Shown piece by piece: positions 55,523 through 64,000 of a DNA stretch of 64,000 nt (position 1 is its first letter; the number at the start of each line of letters is the position of its first letter). The notes under the pieces were generated by a model, which worked only from the letters and a program-made list of their open reading frames with translations, was not told the origin of the DNA and searched no databases. The DNA is from Chryseobacterium panacisoli (GTDB lineage Bacteria > Bacteroidota > Bacteroidia > Flavobacteriales > Weeksellaceae): assembly GCF_008274625.1 (NCBI RefSeq), contig NZ_VTRU01000002.1:512645-576644 (forward strand), in the 5' to 3' direction. The position numbers and the translations under genes are program-made.

Positions 55523-58183
55523 ATGAAATATTTAAGATTATCAGGCCTTGAGCCTCTTATCATAACGCCGGAGAGTAATTTCATCAATGTTGGTGAAAGG
55601 ACGAATGTTGCCGGGTCCAAAAAATTTTTAAGACTGATCAAAGAGGAAAAATTCTCTGAAGCATTAGATATTGCCCGCCATCAGGTAGAAGGAGGTGCCC
55701 AGATTCTGGATGTTAACTTTGATGATGGATTGATTGATGGAAAAGCGTCCATGATCAAATTTCTGAACTTAATCGCCTCTGAACCGGATATCGCAAGAAT
55801 CCCGATCATGGTAGACTCTTCCAAATGGGAAATTCTTGAAGCCGGTCTTCAGGTAGCGCAGGGAAAATGTGTGGTAAATTCTATCAGCTTAAAAGAAGGC
55901 GAGGAAGAATTTATCAAACATGCCAAAGCGATTAAAAGATACGGAGCTGCAGTTATTGTAATGGCATTTGATGAGGTAGGGCAGGCTGACAGTTTTGACC
56001 GGAGAATTGAAATTTCAAAACGTTCTTATGATATCTTAGTCAACCAGCTTGGCTTTCCGGCAGAAGATATCATTTTCGACTTGAATATCTTTCCGGTGGC
56101 AACGGGAATGGATGAGCACAGAAGAAATGCCATCGACTTTATTGAAGCTACACGCTGGGTAAGACAAAATCTTCCTTATGCATCCGTAAGTGGAGGAGTG
56201 AGCAATGTTTCCTTCTCTTTCCGTGGAAATGATACCGTGAGAGAAGCCATGCACTCAGTATTTCTTTATCACGCCATTCAGGCAGGAATGAACATTGGTA
56301 TTGTAAACCCAGCGATGCTGGAGGTTTATGACGAGATCAATAAAGAATTACTTGAGCTTGTAGAAGATGTAATCCTGGATAAAAGAGAAGATGCTACAGA
56401 AAGACTTCTCGATTATTCAGAAAAGCACAAATCGGTTAAAAAAGAAAAAACCGAAGATTTAGAATGGAGAAACAATCCATTACAGGAAAGAATTACGTAT
56501 GCACTGGTAAAAGGTATCGACCGTTTTATTGAAGAAGATGTAGAAGAAGCAAGACAATCAGCAGCAAGACCACTTCATGTTATAGAAATCAATCTGATGA
56601 CCGGAATGGGAGTTGTAGGAGATTTATTTGGAAGCGGAAAAATGTTCTTACCTCAGGTTGTAAAGTCAGCAAGGGTAATGAAAAAAGCGGTGGCTTATTT
56701 ACAGCCTTTTATTGAAGCAGAAAAAGACGGATCAAGACCGGCTAATGGTAAAATCTTAATGGCAACTGTAAAAGGAGACGTTCATGATATCGGTAAAAAT
56801 ATTGTGAGCGTTGTTCTGGGGTGCAATAACTATGAGATTGTTGACCTTGGAGTAATGGTTCCTGCTGAAAAGATTATTCAGACAGCTATTGCAGAAAAAG
56901 TAGACGTTATAGGATTAAGCGGGTTGATTACACCAAGCTTGGATGAGATGGTGTATATCGCTTCAGAATTAGAAAGACAAAATTTAGATTTTCCTCTATT
57001 AATTGGGGGTGCTACAACTTCAAAGGCGCATACCGCAGTGAAAATCGATTTAAAATATAAAAATGCAGTCGTTCACGTGAATGATGCATCAAGAGCTGTA
57101 AACGTAGTAAGTTCATTATTGGGTGACAGAAATAAAGAATATGTTTCAGATTTAAAGAATGACTATTCCGACTTCAGAGAAAAGTTCCTGAACAGACAGG
57201 TTGATAAAGATTATGTTTCCATAGAAGAAGCAAGAGAAAATCATTTTAAAATAGATTGGGAAAATGAAGAAATTTTCACCCCGAACTCTATAGGAATAAA
57301 GGTTATCGAAAATCAGGATTTGAGGGAACTTCTTCCTTTCATCGACTGGTCACCGTTTTTCAGAAGCTGGGATCTTCACGGTAAATATCCGAATATCCTG
57401 GAAGATGAGGTGGTAGGAGCTCAGGCGAAAGAATTATTCAAGGATGCTCAGGTTATTCTAAAGAGAATTCTCGATGAAAAGCTATTGACGGCAAAAGCCA
57501 TCTTCGGAATTTTTAAAGCCAATTCAAACGAATCTGATGATATCTTAATTTTTGATGAAAATAATAATGAACAGGCTAAGTTCTTAACCTTAAGACAGCA
57601 GGCTCAAAGATCAAAAGGAAAAGAATATCTGGCTCTAAGTGATTTTATCGCTCCTCAAAGCTCAGGAAAGACTGATTACGTGGGAGCATTTTGTGTAACC
57701 ACCGGATTTGGAACCGATGAATTGTCCAGTGAATATGAAAAAGCTAATGATGACTATAATTCCATTATGGTAAAAGCATTGGCCGACCGTTTTGCAGAGG
57801 CCTATGCTGAATTCTTACACAAAAAAGTAAGAACAGAATACTGGGGATATGCCAATCAGGAAAACTTAAGCAACGAAGAGCTTATTGCTGAAAAATACAA
57901 AGGAGTGCGCCCGGCGCCAGGATATCCGGCTTGTCCTGACCATCTGGAAAAGAAAACAATCTGGGATCTTTTAAAAGTGGAAGAAAATACAGGAGTTTTC
58001 CTTACAGAAAGCCTTGCCATGTTTCCAACAGCATCCGTTTCCGGATATTATTTCGGAAGCCCGCATGCCAAATATTTCGGATTAGGAAAAATTACAGAAG
58101 ACCAGCTTAAAGATTATGCAGCAAGAAGAGGTTGTAGCATCCAGGAAGCGAGAAAATGGTTGTCACCCAATTTAGCAGATTAA
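55523..58183 (+). CDS. metH: Methionine synthase, pterin/cobalamin/activation part (split MetH)
   Basis: 886 residues. The pterin-binding domain (about 10-280) has [25 protein letters not shown] and [14 protein letters not shown]. The cobalamin cap and binding domain (about 310-545) has [18 protein letters not shown], whose His ligates the cobalt. The SAM-dependent activation domain (about 570-880) has [15 protein letters not shown] and [12 protein letters not shown]. With the gene at 53330 it makes a complete cobalamin-dependent methionine synthase that methylates homocysteine from methyl-tetrahydrofolate. Confidence 0.97.
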   Translation: MKYLRLSGLEPLIITPESNFINVGERTNVAGSKKFLRLIKEEKFSEALDIARHQVEGGAQILDVNFDDGLIDGKASMIKFLNLIASEPDIARIPIMVDSSKWEILEAGLQVAQGKCVVNSISLKEGEEEFIKHAKAIKRYGAAVIVMAFDEVGQADSFDRRIEISKRSYDILVNQLGFPAEDIIFDLNIFPVATGMDEHRRNAIDFIEATRWVRQNLPYASVSGGVSNVSFSFRGNDTVREAMHSVFLYHAIQAGMNIGIVNPAMLEVYDEINKELLELVEDVILDKREDATERLLDYSEKHKSVKKEKTEDLEWRNNPLQERITYALVKGIDRFIEEDVEEARQSAARPLHVIEINLMTGMGVVGDLFGSGKMFLPQVVKSARVMKKAVAYLQPFIEAEKDGSRPANGKILMATVKGDVHDIGKNIVSVVLGCNNYEIVDLGVMVPAEKIIQTAIAEKVDVIGLSGLITPSLDEMVYIASELERQNLDFPLLIGGATTSKAHTAVKIDLKYKNAVVHVNDASRAVNVVSSLLGDRNKEYVSDLKNDYSDFREKFLNRQVDKDYVSIEEARENHFKIDWENEEIFTPNSIGIKVIENQDLRELLPFIDWSPFFRSWDLHGKYPNILEDEVVGAQAKELFKDAQVILKRILDEKLLTAKAIFGIFKANSNESDDILIFDENNNEQAKFLTLRQQAQRSKGKEYLALSDFIAPQSSGKTDYVGAFCVTTGFGTDELSSEYEKANDDYNSIMVKALADRFAEAYAEFLHKKVRTEYWGYANQENLSNEELIAEKYKGVRPAPGYPACPDHLEKKTIWDLLKVEENTGVFLTESLAMFPTASVSGYYFGSPHAKYFGLGKITEDQLKDYAARRGCSIQEARKWLSPNLAD

Positions 58184-58190
58184 CATTGAC

Positions 58191-59150
58191 ATGAAGATAA
58201 CAGAACACATTAAAAACGCAAATGGAAAAACTTTGTTCTCCTTAGAAGTTGTTCCGCCACAAAAAGGAATCGGGATTGAAGACCTTTACACTAATATAGA
58301 TCCGTTGATGGAATTCAAACCACCTTTCATTGATGTTACAACATCCAGAGAAGAATATATCTATCTGGACAAAGGAAATGGTCTGATGGAACGCCGCATC
58401 ACAAGAATGCGCCCTGGAACCTTAGGAATTTGTGCTGCCATTCAGCATAAATATAATGTTGATACAGTACCACACCTTCTTTGTGGAGGATTTACGAAAG
58501 AAGAAACAGAATATCTGTTGGTAGACTGTATGTATCTCGGGATAGATAATGTGATGGCTCTAAGAGGAGATGCTATGAAAGGACATCAGTATTTTGAACC
58601 TACCCAGGGAGGACATGCGAGTGCTATGGATCTTGTGGACCAGATCAATAATCTTGGAAGAGGAAAATATCTTCATAATGAAGAGCAGGTTTGTGATGAG
58701 CTTAATAAGTTCTGCATCGGTGTTGCCGGATACCCTGAAAAACATATGGAAGCCCCTTCCATGAATTACGATCTGAAATGGTTGAAACAAAAAGTAGATG
58801 CCGGAGCAGATTATATCGTTACCCAAATGTTTTTCGACAATAAAAAGTATATTGAATTCGTTCAGAAAGCAAGAGAAATGGGAATTACCGTTCCTATTAT
58901 TCCGGGGATAAAACCCATTGCGACCAAAAAACATTTGAAAATCCTTCCGCAGGTCTTCAAAATAGATCTTCCCGAAGAGCTGATCAATGAGGTAGAAAAT
59001 GCAAAAAATAATGAGGCTGTAAAGCAGATCGGAGTAGAGTGGGCCATTGCTCAATGCAAAGAATTGCTGGATTTTGGAGTTCCTGTTCTGCACTTTTACT
59101 CAATGGGAAAGAGTGATAACATCAAAAAAGTAGCTGGTGAGCTATTCTAA
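58191..59150 (+). CDS. metF: 5,10-methylenetetrahydrofolate reductase
   Basis: 319 residues, an FAD-containing TIM barrel that makes methyl-tetrahydrofolate for MetH. FSLEVVPPQKG, FIDVTTSREEYI, MYLGIDNVMALRGD, ADYIVTQMFFDN and PIIPGIKPI are the family landmarks. It begins 8 bases after metH and is the last gene of the SAM-riboswitch operon, followed by a strong terminator. Confidence 0.97.
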   Translation: MKITEHIKNANGKTLFSLEVVPPQKGIGIEDLYTNIDPLMEFKPPFIDVTTSREEYIYLDKGNGLMERRITRMRPGTLGICAAIQHKYNVDTVPHLLCGGFTKEETEYLLVDCMYLGIDNVMALRGDAMKGHQYFEPTQGGHASAMDLVDQINNLGRGKYLHNEEQVCDELNKFCIGVAGYPEKHMEAPSMNYDLKWLKQKVDAGADYIVTQMFFDNKKYIEFVQKAREMGITVPIIPGIKPIATKKHLKILPQVFKIDLPEELINEVENAKNNEAVKQIGVEWAIAQCKELLDFGVPVLHFYSMGKSDNIKKVAGELF

Positions 59151-59170
59151 TAAAAGTACCAAAATGAAGG

Positions 59171-59205
59171 AACCCCTGTGAATTTTCACAGGGGTTTATT
59201 TTATA
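59171..59205 (+). terminator. Terminator of the methionine operon
   Basis: AACCCCTGTGAA (59171-59182) pairs perfectly with TTCACAGGGGTT (59185-59196), followed by TATTTTAT. The convergent gene ends at 59201, inside the tail. Confidence 0.85.
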
Positions 59206-60352
59206 ATATAGGATGTCTCTCAAACTCCTTATTTCTGTCAAACAGATACCGGTAGGTAGCCAGCTTTCGCGTTACTGTGGTATCCAGAGTTTCTGCAATC
59301 TTAATCATTTTAGGATTGAAATCACCAATCCACTGTAGTTCTGTAATCTTAAAATCCGTATGTTTTCTCAAATACTGGGTTCCTTCCCAGATCATATATC
59401 CGTCAATACCCTTTTTTTGCCATTCCGGAACTACACCAAAAACAAGTCCAACCATTTTCTCATTCTTCTTAAATCGTTTTAGGAACAAGAACTTGAGTTT
59501 TTCAAAAAGTCCGAACTTTCCATTCAAATATTTAAACCACTGGTTGAGGTCAGGAATGTTGATCCACATGGCAATCGGTTTCTCATTTTCATATACAAAC
59601 CAGGAGATATGCTCATTGATAATAGGTTTCATGGTATTGAACATTTTCAGAACCTTTGCCTCTTCCAGATGTTTTCCTTCCCCGTGGCAAGCCCATGCCT
59701 TATTATAGACTTCAGTGAAATCTTTTGCAAACTTGGCCAGGTTATTCTTTTTCATAGGCTGGGCTGAAATAGCAGGATTTCTTCTGTTCTTTTCATGGGC
59801 AATGGTAAAGATCCTCGAAACCTCTGCAAAAACAGGTCTGGTAAAACAAAGCTGCTCAAAATAAATCTCAAACCCATAATTTTCAAAAAGATCTTTATAG
59901 TAAGGGAAATTGTAATTCATTCCAAACAAAGGCTCAATATACCCTTCAATGAGAAGTCCCCAGAATTTGTCCCTTTCCCCAAAATTAATTGGGCCGTCCA
60001 TAGCTTCCATTCCTTTTTCCTGAAGCCAGTTTTTACAATAGTCAAAAATAAAATTGGCTGTTTCCTGATCATTGATACAGTCGAAAAAACCAATTCCCCC
60101 GGTAGGTTGCTTCTGCTCATAACAATGGTTAATGAAAACAGCTACTTTACCAATCGTTTTATGATTCTTTTTAAATAGGAATCTTTTACACTCTCCATTT
60201 TTAAAGAATTTATTCTTTTCAGGATCAAAAATCTCCTCAATATACTTATCTAAAGGACGGATATAATTTTTGTCGTGTTTATAAAGTTGAGCAGGGAATT
60301 CCAGAAATTCCCTTTTATGGTGTTTATTTTGTACTTCCTCGACAATAATCAT
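59201..60352 (-). CDS. GNAT-like protein of unknown substrate
   Basis: 383 residues, soluble. The C-terminal half carries a GNAT-like region (PIAMWINIPDLNQWFK, VFGVVPEWQKKGIDGYMIWEGTQYLRKH, ELQWIGDFNPKMIKIAETL), where the loop PEWQKKGIDGY resembles the acetyl-CoA site Q/RxxGxG/A. The N-terminal half (RPLDKYIEEIFDPEKNKFF, EAMDGPINFGERDKFWGLLIEG) is typical of a family found across Bacteroidota with no established function. It is divergent from folE. Confidence 0.75.
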   Translation of the reverse strand: MIIVEEVQNKHHKREFLEFPAQLYKHDKNYIRPLDKYIEEIFDPEKNKFFKNGECKRFLFKKNHKTIGKVAVFINHCYEQKQPTGGIGFFDCINDQETANFIFDYCKNWLQEKGMEAMDGPINFGERDKFWGLLIEGYIEPLFGMNYNFPYYKDLFENYGFEIYFEQLCFTRPVFAEVSRIFTIAHEKNRRNPAISAQPMKKNNLAKFAKDFTEVYNKAWACHGEGKHLEEAKVLKMFNTMKPIINEHISWFVYENEKPIAMWINIPDLNQWFKYLNGKFGLFEKLKFLFLKRFKKNEKMVGLVFGVVPEWQKKGIDGYMIWEGTQYLRKHTDFKITELQWIGDFNPKMIKIAETLDTTVTRKLATYRYLFDRNKEFERHPIL

Positions 60353-60428
60353 AGGCTTTTTAATCAGAAATGGCTATAAAAGATAATGTTTTTCACCTTA
60401 TTTGAAATAGAGAAATAGATATTATCCG

Positions 60429-60436
60429 TATTTTTG
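60429..60436 (+). promoter_or_regulatory. Promoter -7 element for folE
   Basis: TATTTTTG fits TAnnTTTG and lies 17 bases before the ATG. A TTTG at 60401-60404 is 24 bases upstream, slightly long for the -33 box. Confidence 0.5.
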
Positions 60437-60453
60437 CTGCAAATTAAATAAAA

Positions 60454-61122
60454 ATGGTTGATTTTACTGATAACGACGATGATATTTTCACAGGAAAAGA
60501 ACATACGCCTATAAGGAAAGATGCTTTTGATAAATCGCCACAGGAAAAAATAGAAAAAATTACTGAGCTTTTTGGCGAGATTATGGAAACATTGGGTATG
60601 GATATGACAGATGATTCTCTGAAAGATTCTCCCAGACGTGTTGCCAAAATGTATGTGAACGAGATTTTCGGAGGACTTCTTCCCGAAAATAAACCGGGAA
60701 TTTCCACTTTTTCCAATAAATACAAATACCGCCAGATGCTGGTGGAAAAAGATATCACTGTATATTCTTTCTGTGAACATCACTTCTTACCTATCATAGG
60801 AAGAGCCCATGTTGCTTATATTTCCAATGGAGAAGTAATAGGCCTTTCAAAAATCAATAGAATTGTTGATTATTATGCGAAAAGACCACAGGTTCAGGAA
60901 AGACTTACCATGCAGATTGTAGATGCTTTGAAAGAAGCTTTGGGAACAAAAGACGTTGCTTGTATTATTGATGCAAAACACCTTTGTGTCAACTGCAGAG
61001 GAATAAAAGATACAGCAAGTTCTACTATTACTGCTGAGCTAAGTGGTATTTTCAGAACAAATCCTATTACAAGACAGGAATTCCTGCATTACGTAGGAAG
61101 CCATGCAAAACTAGATTATTAA
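60454..61122 (+). CDS. folE: GTP cyclohydrolase I
   Basis: 222 residues. It converts GTP to dihydroneopterin triphosphate, the first step of folate synthesis. Zinc and active-site residues are in YSFCEHHFLPIIGRAHVAYI and KHLCVNCRGIKDTAS, with DSPRRVAKMYVNEIF near residue 65. The first 25 residues are acidic and outside the core. It supplies folate used by MetF/MetH nearby, though it is on its own promoter. The next gene begins 3 bases after the stop. Confidence 0.97.
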   Translation: MVDFTDNDDDIFTGKEHTPIRKDAFDKSPQEKIEKITELFGEIMETLGMDMTDDSLKDSPRRVAKMYVNEIFGGLLPENKPGISTFSNKYKYRQMLVEKDITVYSFCEHHFLPIIGRAHVAYISNGEVIGLSKINRIVDYYAKRPQVQERLTMQIVDALKEALGTKDVACIIDAKHLCVNCRGIKDTASSTITAELSGIFRTNPITRQEFLHYVGSHAKLDY

Positions 61123-61125
61123 TCA

Positions 61126-61557
61126 ATGAACTACCAAATTCTTAAAAATATTATTGATGCCGAACTTCAGAGATTTCAAAATATCCCTGAAGAAGAATGG
61201 TCATACAAAAGCTCTCAAGAAAAATGGTCTAAAAAAGAAATTATAGGCCATCTTTGTGACAGTGCTTTAACAAATATCCGTAGATTTGTCGTAACCCAAT
61301 ATAAAGAGAACGAAAATATCGTATATGATCAGAATATCTGGGTAAAAGCTCAGAATTATCAGAATGTTCCTACTTTTGATCTTATTGATCTGTGGAAGTC
61401 TTTGAACTATCAGATTGTTCATGTAGTAGAAAATATTCCCGATGAAGCATTACAGAGAACCTGTGATACAACCAAAACAGAATCTCAGGTTTTTACATTG
61501 GAGTTTATTGTTAATGATTATGTAGATCACCTACAACATCATTTAAAAGCGATTTAA
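61126..61557 (+). CDS. DinB-family protein
   Basis: 143 residues, a four-helix DinB/YfiT fold: EWSYKSSQEKWSKKEIIGHLCDSALTNIRRF carries the first metal His (HLCD), and NDYVDHLQHHLKAI supplies the C-terminal histidines. These are metal-dependent transferases or thiol-linked enzymes with unknown substrates. It is translated just after folE. Confidence 0.85.
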   Translation: MNYQILKNIIDAELQRFQNIPEEEWSYKSSQEKWSKKEIIGHLCDSALTNIRRFVVTQYKENENIVYDQNIWVKAQNYQNVPTFDLIDLWKSLNYQIVHVVENIPDEALQRTCDTTKTESQVFTLEFIVNDYVDHLQHHLKAI

Positions 61558-61596
61558 TTATGATAAAATTTAAAAAAGTTTCAAATAAGATTTTTA

Positions 61597-61644
61597 TCAC
61601 AACAATTATTTGTTGTGACAAAAGTAATTTTTAACTAATTTTTG
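61597..61644 (+). promoter_or_regulatory. Dyad overlapping a possible cysS promoter
   Basis: TCACAACAA (61597-61605) and TTGTTGTGA (61610-61618) form a perfect 9-base inverted repeat with a 4-base centre. The right arm contains TTG (61613-61615), 20 bases before TAATTTTTG (61636-61644), which is one base longer than TAnnTTTG. No T run follows, so it looks like an operator rather than a terminator. Confidence 0.45.
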
Positions 61645-61682
61645 AATCTTTAAAACTATTAAATCTTTTAACTTAAAAATAA

Positions 61683-63149
61683 ATGCAATTAAAAATATAT
61701 AACTCCCTTACAGCGGAAAAAGAAATATTCAAACCTATTTTAGAAGGAAATGTCGGAATGTATGTCTGTGGACCTACAGTGTACAGCAATGTGCATTTAG
61801 GAAACGTGAGAACTTTCCTTTCCTTCGATTTTATCTACCGTACCCTGACCCATTTGGGGTATAAAGTAAGATATGTAAGAAATATTACTGATGCTGGGCA
61901 TCTTACCGATGATGGGAATGTAGATAACGACAGATTCGTAAAGCAAACCAGACTTGAAAAGCTGGAGCCCATGGAAATTGTACAGAAATATACAGTGGAT
62001 TTCCATAAAGTCCTGGATATGTTCAATCTTTTACCACCCAATATCGAGCCTACAGCAACAGGACATATTGTAGAACAGATTGAATTGACTCAAAAGCTGA
62101 TTGAAAGAGGCTTTGCTTACGAAAGCAATGGTTCAGTATACTTCGATGTATTAGAATACAACAAAAGAGGATTGAACTATGGCGAACTTTCAAAACGTAA
62201 TATAGAAGAACTTTTCGCCAATACAAGAGACCTTGACGGGCAGGGAGAAAAGAAAAACCCGCAGGATTTTGCATTGTGGAAAAAAGCATCTCCGGCTCAC
62301 ATTATGAGATGGAATTCCCCTTGGGGAGAAGGTTTTCCAGGATGGCACCTTGAATGTACTGCAATGAGTACGAAGTATTTAGGTGAAACATTTGATATCC
62401 ATGGAGGAGGAATGGACCTTAAATTCCCTCACCACGAATGTGAAATTGCACAAGGAAAAGCTTGTAATGATGCAGCACCGGTAAACTACTGGATGCATGC
62501 CAATATGTTGACAATGAATTCTCAGCGTATGAGCAAATCTACAGGGAACTATATCCTTCCGATGCAGTTGGTTACAGGAGATAATGACTTCTTTGAAAAA
62601 CCTTTCCACCCTTCAATTGTACGTTTCTGCTTCCTGCAGGCACACTACAGAAGTGTTTTGGATATTTCAAACGACGCAATGATAGCCAGCGAAAAAGGAT
62701 TCATCAGATTGATGGAAGCGGTGAAAGTATTGAACTCAATTACCCCTTATGATACCAAACAATCCGGTTTTAGTCTGAAAGAATGGAAAGATAAAGCATA
62801 TGAAGCTTTAACAGATGATTTCAATTCACCAATCCTGATTGCTCACCTGTTTGAAGCAGTGAAATATATCTTTGCTTTGAACGATGGTAAAGAAACAATT
62901 TCAACTGCAGATCTTGAAGATCTAAAGTCAACATTAAATGCCCTTATCTTTGATGTTTTAGGATTGCAGACTGTAGAAGAAAATAATAATGAAAAGCTTG
63001 ATCAGACCCTGAAGGTTTTGATCGAATTGAGAAATCAGGCTAGAAAATCCAAAAATTTTGATCTTTCAGATCAGATCAGAGATAAATTGCTTGCAGAAGG
63101 AATCGAGTTAAAAGACGGAAGAGACGGAACATCATACGTTCTGAACTAA
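61683..63149 (+). CDS. cysS: Cysteine--tRNA ligase
   Basis: 488 residues, class I synthetase. It charges tRNA-Cys. The HIGH-type motif is [15 protein letters not shown], the zinc-binding part includes MYVCGPTVY and WHLECTAMS and HHECEIAQ, and KMSKS is [10 protein letters not shown]. The C-terminal helical domain is complete. It is preceded by a dyad-containing promoter region and followed by a long terminator. Confidence 0.98.
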   Translation: MQLKIYNSLTAEKEIFKPILEGNVGMYVCGPTVYSNVHLGNVRTFLSFDFIYRTLTHLGYKVRYVRNITDAGHLTDDGNVDNDRFVKQTRLEKLEPMEIVQKYTVDFHKVLDMFNLLPPNIEPTATGHIVEQIELTQKLIERGFAYESNGSVYFDVLEYNKRGLNYGELSKRNIEELFANTRDLDGQGEKKNPQDFALWKKASPAHIMRWNSPWGEGFPGWHLECTAMSTKYLGETFDIHGGGMDLKFPHHECEIAQGKACNDAAPVNYWMHANMLTMNSQRMSKSTGNYILPMQLVTGDNDFFEKPFHPSIVRFCFLQAHYRSVLDISNDAMIASEKGFIRLMEAVKVLNSITPYDTKQSGFSLKEWKDKAYEALTDDFNSPILIAHLFEAVKYIFALNDGKETISTADLEDLKSTLNALIFDVLGLQTVEENNNEKLDQTLKVLIELRNQARKSKNFDLSDQIRDKLLAEGIELKDGRDGTSYVLN

Positions 63150-63170
63150 AATATAACTTCGTTTTATACC

Positions 63171-63219
63171 CATTCCGTAGGAGTCCCACATTTAGGATTC
63201 TTACGGAATGTTTTTTTTT
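63171..63219 (+). terminator. Terminator after cysS
   Basis: A 16-base stem with two G-T wobbles: the arm starting CATTCCGTAGGAGTCC (63171-63186) pairs with GGATTCTTACGGAATG (63195-63210), followed by nine T. Confidence 0.9.
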
Positions 63220-63270
63220 GGAACCATCTCGGAAAATATATCTTATATTATATATGATTTTTTTTTTCAG

Positions 63271-63384
63271 GAGCATTTTCCTGCTATCCATTCATACTCC
63301 TCGCGCCCGTGCTTTCCCACATCCAACCCGATTCCTTTCAAAGACAAGCTGTGGGGTACCCATTTCTATCAGGGCTAGGGGTGA
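63271..63384. repeat. Dispersed intergenic repeat, palindromic core
   Basis: This 114-base, locally GC-rich segment (with CGCGCCCGTGCTTTCCCACA and AGCTGTGGGGTACC) stands out from its AT-rich surroundings. CCCACA (63316-63321) and TGTGGG (63350-63355) form its stem. It resembles a repeat I associate with Chryseobacterium intergenic regions. An open frame running through it has no protein-like character. Confidence 0.5.
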
Positions 63385-63390
63385 GACGAA

Positions 63391-63422
63391 TTATAAATTA
63401 TGAGTTATGAATTATGAGTTGT
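63391..63422. repeat. AATTATGAGTT micro-repeat
   Basis: ATTATGAGTT occurs twice (63402-63411 and 63412-63421 region) after a related ATTATAAATT, giving three loose copies of a 10-base word. Confidence 0.5.
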
Positions 63423-63492
63423 GGACTCCGGGGTTCGAGTTCCGGGTTTCGCGTTACGTTTTCTGGAGTTCTGCTTAATACAGGTTCATTAT

Positions 63493-63709
63493 ATTCAATA
63501 GGAATGATTTTATCCTTTTTTCATTAAAAGCTCTCCATGATCATCTGCGCAAATCTGTGTCCTCTGTGGTTAAACCAATTCAATAGAAATGGTCTTTGGT
63601 CTGTTTTCATCAAAAGCTCTCCATGATCATCTGCGAAAATCCGTGCCCTCTGCGGTTAAACCAATATTCATTCAATAGGAACGGGCTTTAGCCCGTTTTC
63701 ATCAAGCAT
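63493..63709. repeat. Tandem array of an about 86-base unit, two and a half copies
   Basis: Unit 1 (63493-63577), unit 2 (63578-63663) and a partial unit 3 (63670-63709) each begin ATTCAATAG. Units 1 and 2 share AAAAGCTCTCCATGATCATC and GGTTAAACCA. Unit 3 carries the palindrome AACGGGCTTTAGCCCGTT (63680-63697), and GGCTTTAGCCC recurs at 63723-63733. No coding potential is seen. Confidence 0.8.
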
Positions 63710-63733
63710 TCCCTCTTCCTATGGCTTTAGCCC

Positions 63734-63935
63734 AACTTATTTTTTATCCTATATAGTAGAATGTATCTTTCGTTACCCATTACCATTACCCATGATTCCC
63801 TTCACGCTCCAACCCTCAAATTCTCCCACTCTCCAACCCATCCTTCATTCTTCCAAACAAATGTTTAAAATTTTTGTTCCTGCGTTCCAGTGGATTAGGG
63901 ATTAATATTACGTAAAGGTAAAATTTATGTTAAAT
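63734..63935. other. Non-coding remainder of the 3' intergenic region
   Basis: About 200 bases with a C-rich stretch made of TTACCCATTACC and CTCCAACCC words (63764-63841) and then ordinary AT-rich DNA. No gene, tRNA or structured RNA is recognised. Confidence 0.4.
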
Positions 63936-63943
63936 AAAGTTGT

Positions 63944-63971
63944 TTTGCGTTGTTATAAGTTGTTATCTTTG
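63944..63971 (+). promoter_or_regulatory. Strong promoter directed out of the window
   Basis: TTG (63944-63946, within TTTTGCG) and TATCTTTG (63964-63971) are 17 bases apart, a full consensus match, followed by CCCC. The transcript continues past 64000, so its gene is not visible. A stable-RNA or highly expressed gene is possible. Confidence 0.6.
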
Positions 63972-64000
63972 CCCCACTGAAAAACGAGAGAGATTCGGTA

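Noticed and set aside
58560..59093. 177-codon minus-strand open frame
   Set aside because: Antisense to metF with low-complexity Phe/Ile content; a shadow of the real gene.
61597..61618. Terminator after the DinB-family gene
   Set aside because: Stem is good but no T run follows on either strand, and it overlaps a promoter-like -33 TTG.
63218..63403. 61-codon plus-strand frame after cysS
   Set aside because: It begins in the terminator tail and runs through the palindromic repeat; composition is not protein-like.
63493..63709. CRISPR array
   Set aside because: Units are contiguous 86-base tandem copies without unique spacers and no cas gene is present.

Overview
The window reads as chromosome of a flavobacterium close to Chryseobacterium (Bacteroidota, Weeksellaceae). 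The evidence is the AT-rich DNA, the almost complete lack of Shine-Dalgarno sites, repeated promoters of the flavobacterial type (TTG, 17-23 bases, TAnnTTTG), several SusC-like/OMP_b-brl_3 outer-membrane barrels, a flavobacterial OmpA, CtlX, and the RDD/SpoIIM/DUF4129/DUF4350/MoxR/DUF58 block. The genus is inferred from protein character, not from a marker gene. No tRNA, rRNA, CRISPR array, prophage or insertion sequence was found. About 57 protein genes are supported, including one small gene that is easily missed (11611-11775, minus).

Layout. 1-3580: the end of an unknown gene, a membrane protein and a histidine kinase without a visible response regulator, then three unrecognised envelope-type genes. 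3800-6520: enolase and citrate synthase. 6529-8167: an SDR oxidoreductase and an NTF2-like protein divergent from an HxlR regulator, with palindromes between them. 8260-11576: a membrane-anchored AraC regulator and an outer-membrane barrel. 11611-11775: a 54-residue double-glycine, cysteine-rich peptide. 12066-20361: a compact run of two guanidine-modifying enzymes (including CtlX), a small AdoMet decarboxylase, DUF4178, a small membrane protein, DUF350, a membrane-embedded spermidine-synthase homologue, a Tat-like exported flavoprotein and an 8-TM protein. This is the best candidate for an uncharacterised system in the window. 20389-22143: a secreted GH43-like protein. 22295-26854: tandem paralogous outer-membrane barrels, followed by a frameshifted gene remnant.

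27396-37980 is housekeeping and envelope: DUF3817, NadD, RecJ, an M48 protease, an ABC-F ATPase with one degenerate ATP site, SmpB, OmpA, YebC, an LpxH-like phosphoesterase, a glycosyltransferase and a small acetyltransferase. 38049-46109 is the RDD / SpoIIM / DUF4129 / DUF4350 / MoxR / DUF58 block, interrupted by a four-helix-bundle gene and followed by OsmC. 46202-48817 is a large glucosidase.

49006-59150 is a methionine regulon behind a SAM-I riboswitch: metX, a homoserine dehydrogenase without its kinase half, metZ, a second four-helix-bundle gene, the homocysteine half of methionine synthase, a fatty-acid desaturase, the cobalamin half of methionine synthase, and metF. 59201-63149 holds a GNAT-like protein, folE, a DinB-family protein and cysS. 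The last 850 bases have no supported gene. They hold a strong terminator, a palindromic dispersed repeat, about 2.5 copies of an 86-base tandem repeat, and a promoter pointing out of the window.

Several starts were moved downstream of the longest open frame because the longer frame runs through a promoter or begins with TTG: SDR, HxlR, YebC, the LpxH-like protein, the GNAT protein, DUF3817 and two genes of the MoxR block. Two genes (speH-like and metX) do appear to begin with TTG.
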